DNA of 64,000 nt from Odontesthes bonariensis (lineage: Eukaryota; Chordata; Actinopteri; Atheriniformes; Atherinopsidae), in contig NC_134526.1 in the NCBI RefSeq assembly GCF_027942865.1, positions 6,761,284 to 6,825,283 of the forward strand, in the 5' to 3' direction. Within the stretch, counting starts at the first letter, position 1. The number at the start of each line of letters is the position of its first letter. Positions 58,201-64,000 of the stretch are shown here, piece after piece. Both the position numbers and the translations under genes were made by a program. A model generated the notes under the pieces. The model had not been told where the DNA came from. It worked only from the letters and a program-made list of their open reading frames with translations, and searched no databases.

Positions 58201-61200
58201 TCGTGTCCCATGATTGAAAGCCCTGCACATAATCGCGCCATACACCTCCCCTCTCTCCTTCCATATAAGGATATCCCCAGCAAACAACAACCGAAAAGGT
58301 CCCTCTTAACTTGGTTTGGAGACTTTACTTCCAAGACGTTTAAAGATAACCCCTTATCTACTCTCCAAAGATGTATGACCACCAAAGGATTAAATCCAGC
58401 TCTGCTGCACACCAGCCACACTGGAAAAAATGCCCCTCCAAAAATAAGTAAAAAAACAACAAATAAAAGACGTTTTTGCTTGAAATAAGCAAAAAAATCT
58501 GCCAATGGAACTAGTGAAAATCGGCTTGTCAAGATTTCTTGAAATAAGATGTGATATTTAGGACTTTTTAGATAAAAGTGATGTTGAAATTAGCTTAAAA
58601 ACCTCTTCAAATGTACAAAAAAAGCTTGTTTCATATGATATGTGACTCAAAACAATTTGTTTTCAAGACTTTTTCATTTAACCAGATATTCAAGATGTAT
58701 TGTCATCAGTACAAGTCCCTATATCTGGCTGAAATAGAACTTGTTAGGCAGTTGTGTCTGATATTAAGTGTAATGAGATATTTTGACTAGAAATGAGACA
58801 AATATACTTGGTAAGACTTTGATTTTTTTCCAGCCAGATGTACCAGATGTAGTAACATAGTTACCCTGTTATTGGTTGGCTCACTTGAGTAATATTCTGT
58901 ACATGTTTGAACACACACAGGCGTCTAATGAAACAGATAAAAGTCCTGACGTTCCTCTACATGCGTGGTGAAAGAAGAGATTTATGTCTCATTCAGATCA
59001 TTAAACCAAGATCACACCACACCTAATTATGGATGTGAGTGAAGTCCCGCTGATGTACTGTGGGAACCAGTAGTGAACATCATGAATGCCACATGGATGC
59101 CAAGGGTGTGTCTCTGATTTGCTTGGTTGTGGCCTGTTAAAGGAAACCCTTGAGAATGACATTTCCTCTGTGGAAATGCGGCTAATGAGTCATATTTAGA
59201 GTCAAACCATTGCGTACCAAATGATGACCTTTTCAGTAGTTTTAACTGGAGAACTTGTCTGCCCTTCGAGAGGCGCTTTAACCAGATAGAAGACGTGCTG
59301 GGTCAGTGTACAGTCTGGGAAAAATAATGGGGTTGGTCAACATTAAAAGTATGTAAAGCTACAGTGACACGCCTGTTAAGATGAAATGAAGGAACCTGTG
59401 ATTGAGGGTAAGACGGGCTCTTTATTAACGTACACACTTCGTCAAACCAAAGCCAATAATAATAGCTGACCAGCATAGATGGAACCCTGTGAGGGTGAAA
59501 AAAAACCCACGTCTGTGTATCTTCTTGCCCGGGGAGCAGGTGCTTTGGGCCGAATTTGTCCAAACACCAATAAAAGCTCATTCCAGCTACATAACCCCCG
59601 ATGACACTTGTCACACGCTTCCAGCTTTTTCACCTTGACATCGGTACACGTTGCTGGTATCGACTTTAAATAGACGAATGGATTGTTAGTATTTTGGCAA
59701 CAGGGAAGCATCATAATAATAATCGCCACTCAGATGACGGCAGAACAGACATGTTGATGGGATCTTCTGAGCCATGAAAACGGTTTTATTTCCTTTAGTT
59801 TCAGGAATTAGCTTCCGTGGTAAAAGCCTTCTATTAGCACTTGTTCCATATTTATTTGTTTATTATATTTGTGCCTGTATTTAGTTGATGTAAGATTTTA
59901 AGTAGTGTTTGGAGCTTGATTTTAGCCTAATTTTAGTCCATGTATTGGTATTAATTTATAGGCATTATTATGTGCATGTTTTTGTTTTATAGCTAATTGA
60001 GTTAAAAAAAAAAACTTGAGTTATCCTCTAAACTAGTTCACATATGCTCACATGTTGGGCCAGGTCTTAATAGGTTGATATAACCTTAATAGGTTGCAGT
60101 TTAAATCTAACCAGGCAGGTTTTACCATCACCATTCTAACTCCTCTCCTCACTGGCAACTTCTCAGCAGCGCCAGATCCTTGACTTCACCAGTTGCTCTG
60201 TGGCCTTTGTTGCTAAATAAAACTGAGAGGTCTGAGTCAGTGGATCCCAGCAGGGGCTGATTCTTCTCTTGCATCTTGCTGTCTTGGTGTGAACCTTAAG
60301 AGAGAAGTCTGGCAGCACCTTAACTCAGATCGACTAATCCATTTCACCTTTCATCAGTGGAGTTGCATAGTTCTCTGCAGCATTCGGTGGAAAGTTTTAA
60401 GCTAGTTCTTTGTTTCTGAGAGTTCCCTTTCCCCCATATGCTACTCTCCTGCATCTTCACCTGCTTCCACTCATTCCCACCCCCTCCAGGCAGGGTTGCC
60501 AGGACTCTGCCAGCACACCGAGTGGGGAGGGGCACCCTGTTCCTCTCGGACTCGACGCCCCACAGCTCCACACTCGGGTGTCAGTAGGCCAGCTGAGAAG
60601 CGCCCTTTTGCAGCAGACGGAGGGTGGAGCACAGCCCGAGAGAGCGTAGGGTCATCTGCATGAGCGTGTGATCCAGCCTGTGTTTCTTTCTGAGAATATT
60701 TCCCTTCGTCTCAGCACCTTCTCCTCTTTCCCCTCCTTCCTGCTCTGTGTTTGTGGACGCCAACAGCGCCGACGCCGGGCGGGCCACGTCCTCTCTGGAC
60801 CTGGCTGTGAAGCCGGGCTCTGAAGGGGGTCGGCGGCGCACCCGCCGCTACCTCTCTGGCGGGTCAAGCGGTGGTCGCAAGACCAGCGAACGCTTCAGGA
60901 CGCAACCAATCACAGCCAATGAGATGGAGGAGAGCAGCGGGTCGGTTAAAACCAAACAAAATGCCGTTTGCAGTGGTTTGTTTTGCAGTGTTTCTGACTT
61001 TATGCATCACTGAGTTGGAGACGACAGTCAACAACCGCCTGGTGCTGAATAACACTTTCATTTCGTGGTGTTTTTTCCTACCTAACTTCACACTGATGGT
61101 AGTTTGTGCCTCATGTTTCACACTCCCATCAGAGCAAACTGTAACCCTTTGTCTCAGGTGTGGCACGTGCAGCAGCTTTACATATATATAAAAAAAAAAA

Positions 61201-63853
61201 AGAGTGGTGTGGTTTGCATGCGTTTATCATCCATCGTGACCTCTCACAGTGGCGGTTTATAGAGAATGCAAATTTGACACAGTATCCTGATTGTCTCAGC
61301 TGCAAACTGAAGCAGCATCTCAAGCCGAAGATTAAAGTTTATGTCGGCTCCCTGTTGATATTTCACCTGATAACATAATCTTCTGCCTTTTTAAAAAAAA
61401 TCTTCCAGGCTTTTGGATGCAGAGGAAGAGGAGAACAAGAAAGGTAAAGCTTTCTCCTGCGTGTCTTTAACATTATGCGCTGCTACTGTGGGTTAATGCT
61501 GTTACATTAATGCACAGAAAGGGAAAATGTCACCGAATATCGTCACAGTGAGAATGACTGAAACAGGGAAATGTGAGATCTCATATCAAACAGGGTGTAA
61601 AGGGTGAGAGAAGGAGCATAAAGAGCAAAAAATATAAATGTAATGTGTTCTTAACTTCCAAAACAAACAGTGTGTGTTCCGGTTTGCAGTTGTCTCCGTA
61701 TATTTATTCAGCAGCTCAAGGAATAAACATTTTATTTCAGGCTCACAATCAGTGATGACAGATTTATGTCTCATAAACCACACAGGCGTGATACTAAGTC
61801 AGTCCCACTCTACTGTGACCCCACCACACCATAAAGTCTCTACAGAGATTTACACTGAGTACGCCACCGTTTAACAGGCTGCAAGTAGCTTTTATTCCAT
61901 TTTGATCATCTGTGAGTGTTATTTTCAAGCCATTAAATAATTGAAATGAGTCTCCGCAGCAGTCTGTGGTGGAAAAAGGACTCAATAATGTAAATGTAAG
62001 CTTTCTTGTAAGCCTTCTTGTAAGCCTTCTTGTGCGAAAGTTCCCTTTTTAGTATCACATGAAGTACAATACAGTGCAAATCAGAAGAAGTAAAAGATTC
62101 GAGTACAAATATTTGTATTGATATTAACGAGATCCTAAACCATTTAACTTCTTAGGGTTTGTACGCAGTCTGAGCATTAAGCTGCAGGAAATAGAAATAA
62201 CTAAACTTTGTGCCCCTACAACAACCAGAGGCTGCGTCTGGGTTGGTATTTAGCATCGGTTTAAAAATGGTTTCCTCACCCGCGGCACCTGTCTTTGTTG
62301 CAAATTAAATCACAAGGTTCCCTTTAAGTGTTTTCACACGACTTAACATTTCACATCTTTTCCCTCGCAGCGGATGTGAAAACAGACGACAGAGCCGAAA
62401 TGAGCGTGGCAGCCAAGATGTCTTTGTTCAAAGTGAGTCTTTCTGAGTCTCTGCACTTAAACAGGGTCTTATTTTCTCAGGATGTCGACAGAAACTCGTC
62501 TAACCACCACAGTCATTATGCATCACTGATATGGGTTGGCGATAAGGTTTTAGGAAGGATATTGAGCAGCTGCAGAGAAAGCTCTGTCTGTCAGAGCTCT
62601 GTCAGCTCAGCCTCACCTTACAGTCGCAGATTCATGGTGAGTCAGCGCTGATCGCGCAGAACTCAACCTGATCACGTGGAGGGAAAATGGACGGTCAAAC
62701 AGGTGCCGTTTGGACTCGGACTCACAGTTTGGTTCCTGAATGTGTCTGATATTAAAAGATTTAGTTTGGCAAATGCACAGTGAGAACAGTCCTGATGCTT
62801 CTGTCTCCCACAGAAGTGAAGTGAAGTGAAGGGAAATTTATTTATATAGCACTTTTCAGCAACAAGGCGATCCAAAGTGCTTTACAACACAGAAATACAG
62901 AAATAAAAACATAAAAAAATCAAACACAGATACAGAACATCAATCAGGTAAATTGAGCTAATAGTAGGATTGGTATAACTATAACAGGTAATTTGAGTAA
63001 ACTAACAAAAGCTAACAAACATGGATAAACTTTCCTCTAAGAGGAGGCATTTAAAAATATAGCTAATAACAGAACGGTTGATATAATGAATGATAACAAA
63101 TCTTTAAAAGACTTTCATCTGAGAGGAAATATTAATACAGTGGTAATGGGTCTTAATAGACCATTTGAATATGACTAAGTTTAAGTTTTCCTCCTAGTGA
63201 AGTATTAATAAGATCAGAAACATGGATAAGCTTTCCTTTACGAGGAAGCATTTAAAGAGGATGAAACATTTCAGCTTCTGAACGCTTTTAGTCCCGAAGC
63301 ATCGGGTGAAAATGTGCCAGATTCTGGAGTGCCATTAACAGCCAGCAGCTGTGTTATAATTAGCCTGCTGCCCGGCGGCGGCGGCCAGGGAGGTAACCAA
63401 AGCCGGCAGGTCTCTGGTTACACTGTGACCTGTGGAGCTGTCGTGTAGCAAGAAGCCAAGATGCTCCACCTTACAGCTTGCTGCTTTATTCCCGGCCACC
63501 CGAACCACTTCTCCTCCCTCCCACCGTCTGTTCATACAGAAATAATAGCAAACATCAGGAGGGGAGTTCCACTGCCATTTTCTGTGGCCTCCTCTTTACT
63601 TATTCAGCAGGTGGAGGCTGTCAGCTGAATGCTGGGGTCCACCTGCAGCTGAGTGTGTGCCCTGCAACATCTGAGGTGTTGATATTAACTCCCTGCCTCA
63701 TCTGTAGGAGCTGGAGAAGACGGCTGCCCCCGAGGCCTCGGCCCTCCTGAAGCCTCGTTCAGCCAGCGTGTGTCATGAACGCAGGACGCGCCGTGGCAAC
63801 GACCATCGCTTTCTTACTCAGCCAATCACCTGTGAAGAGATGGTGGCAGTCAG
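55282..63853 (+). CDS. svil: Supervillin-family protein, N-terminal part (3' truncated by window end)
   Basis: Supervillin links actin, myosin II and membranes. Only N-terminal coding exons are in the window: 55282-55550, 60767-60940, 61409-61443, 62371-62432, 63708-63853, about 228 residues with phases 2,2,1,0,2 that all join. Seen: near the start RAERIARYKAERRRELAERF, matching the supervillin N-terminal motif; two copies of a short RFxTQPIT-E-M repeat (exon 3 and exon 6), the same type of repeat found in the supervillin N-terminal half; and exon 5-6 RAEMSVAAKMSLFKELEK, like the supervillin RAKLSVAAKRLLFREMEK segment. Gelsolin-like repeats and headpiece would lie further right. The start codon follows a short 5' UTR in the same exon. 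The region is shorter and more divergent than mammalian SVIL, so this may be one of several fish svil paralogues. The exon 3 donor GTCGGT is weak but is the only one that keeps frame. Confidence 0.8.
55746..56352 (+). mobile_element. MITE with 3-bp duplication, copy 2 (PIF/Harbinger-like)
   Basis: Same element and orientation as copy 1, very few differences over about 610 bp; CTT on both sides (55743-55745, 56353-56355). In the svil-like intron just after the first coding exon. Confidence 0.75.
56375..57172 (+). repeat. L2-type LINE 3' fragment in svil-like intron 2
   Basis: Plus-strand reading gives SRLQLVQNAAARLLTNTNRR, HITPVLNSLHRLPVLYRTDF, KALNGLAPSYLSELL, an L2 RT C-terminus, then the tail AAGCACTTTGGTACACTGTA. 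Starts right after the Harbinger-like copy. Confidence 0.85.
57173..60766. other. Rest of svil-like intron 2
   Basis: Apart from the CACTGG element at 58419-58833 nothing is recognised. Short open frames lack homology or codon signal. Confidence 0.5.
58419..58833 (+). mobile_element. CACTGG-ended MITE, copy 5
   Basis: Same family, in the large svil-like intron. The right end stops at CCAG, so the terminal TG is lost or changed; flanks show no clean TA. Confidence 0.75.
61999..62035. repeat. Short tandem repeat, 14-bp unit
   Basis: TTCTTGTAAGCC repeated about 2.5 times in the intron between svil-like exons 4 and 5. Confidence 0.6.
62817..63260 (-). repeat. L2-type LINE 3' tail in svil-like intron 5
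   Basis: Starts GAAGTGAAG repeats, then TTTATATAGCACTTTTCAGC and CGATCCAAAGTGCTTTACAA, the reversed 3' tail of an L2-type LINE, then decayed sequence. Confidence 0.6.
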
Positions 63854-63918
63854 GTGGGGACAGATGCATTATTCAAACCAAAGCACATCTATACTAAAGA
63901 CTATGTTTATGACTGAGC

Positions 63919-64000
63919 TTAAAGGGATAGTTTGCCTCTTTTGACATGAAGCTGTATGACATCCCATATAAGAAATATCATTTATTAAATTTGACTTACC
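63919..64000. mobile_element. TTAA foldback element, copy 3 (cut by window end)
   Basis: Begins at TTAAAGGGATAGTTTGCCTC and follows the family to about 63979, then runs off the window. In the svil-like intron after exon 6. Confidence 0.6.

Overview
The window is vertebrate nuclear DNA, almost certainly from a teleost fish. The genes are split by GT-AG introns. Intergenic and intronic DNA is AT-rich and packed with fish-type repeats: L2 and L1 retrotransposon fossils, a Tc1-like fossil, and many short terminal-inverted-repeat elements flanked by TA, TTAA, 3-bp or 8-bp target duplications. All recognised genes lie on the + strand. No prokaryotic features, CRISPR arrays, rRNA or convincing tRNA genes were seen.

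Layout: (1) 1-21640, most of a phospholipase C delta gene (best match plcd3). Exons 2-15 are present with PH, EF-hand, X/Y catalytic and C2 domains; exon 1 lies upstream of the window. (2) 22690-29440, complete nmt1 (glycylpeptide N-tetradecanoyltransferase), 12 exons, 486 codons. (3) 31260-40760, complete retsat (all-trans-retinol 13,14-reductase), 11 exons, 610 codons. (4) 41447-50390, a complete CDK4/6-family kinase, most likely the fish-lineage cdk21, 7 exons, 300 codons. (5) 51956-64000, the 5' part of a supervillin-family gene (svil paralogue), with a TATA-type promoter, a non-coding first exon and five coding exons. It runs off the right edge.

The plcd3-nmt1 pair matches a known vertebrate neighbourhood (human 17q21). 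The retsat, cdk21 and svil neighbours do not belong to that human block, so this order looks fish-specific. The proteins act in separate processes (PIP2 signalling, protein myristoylation, retinoid metabolism, cell cycle, actin/membrane scaffolding) and nothing suggests an operon-like functional unit.

The most interesting signals are structural. The intron after the plcd3 PH domain has U12-type (minor spliceosome) signals and keeps frame only with unusual AT-AA ends. nmt1 needs a GC-AG intron and ends in a 21-nt terminal coding exon. Two inverted CCAAT boxes exactly 41 bp apart occur both near the nmt1 start and upstream of retsat. Several nested transposon insertions have readable empty sites. 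One hAT-like element is flanked by a perfect 22-bp direct repeat instead of the expected 8 bp. Two large foldback elements and a 13-bp minisatellite lie in plcd3 introns. I found no clear evidence of a wholly new biological system.
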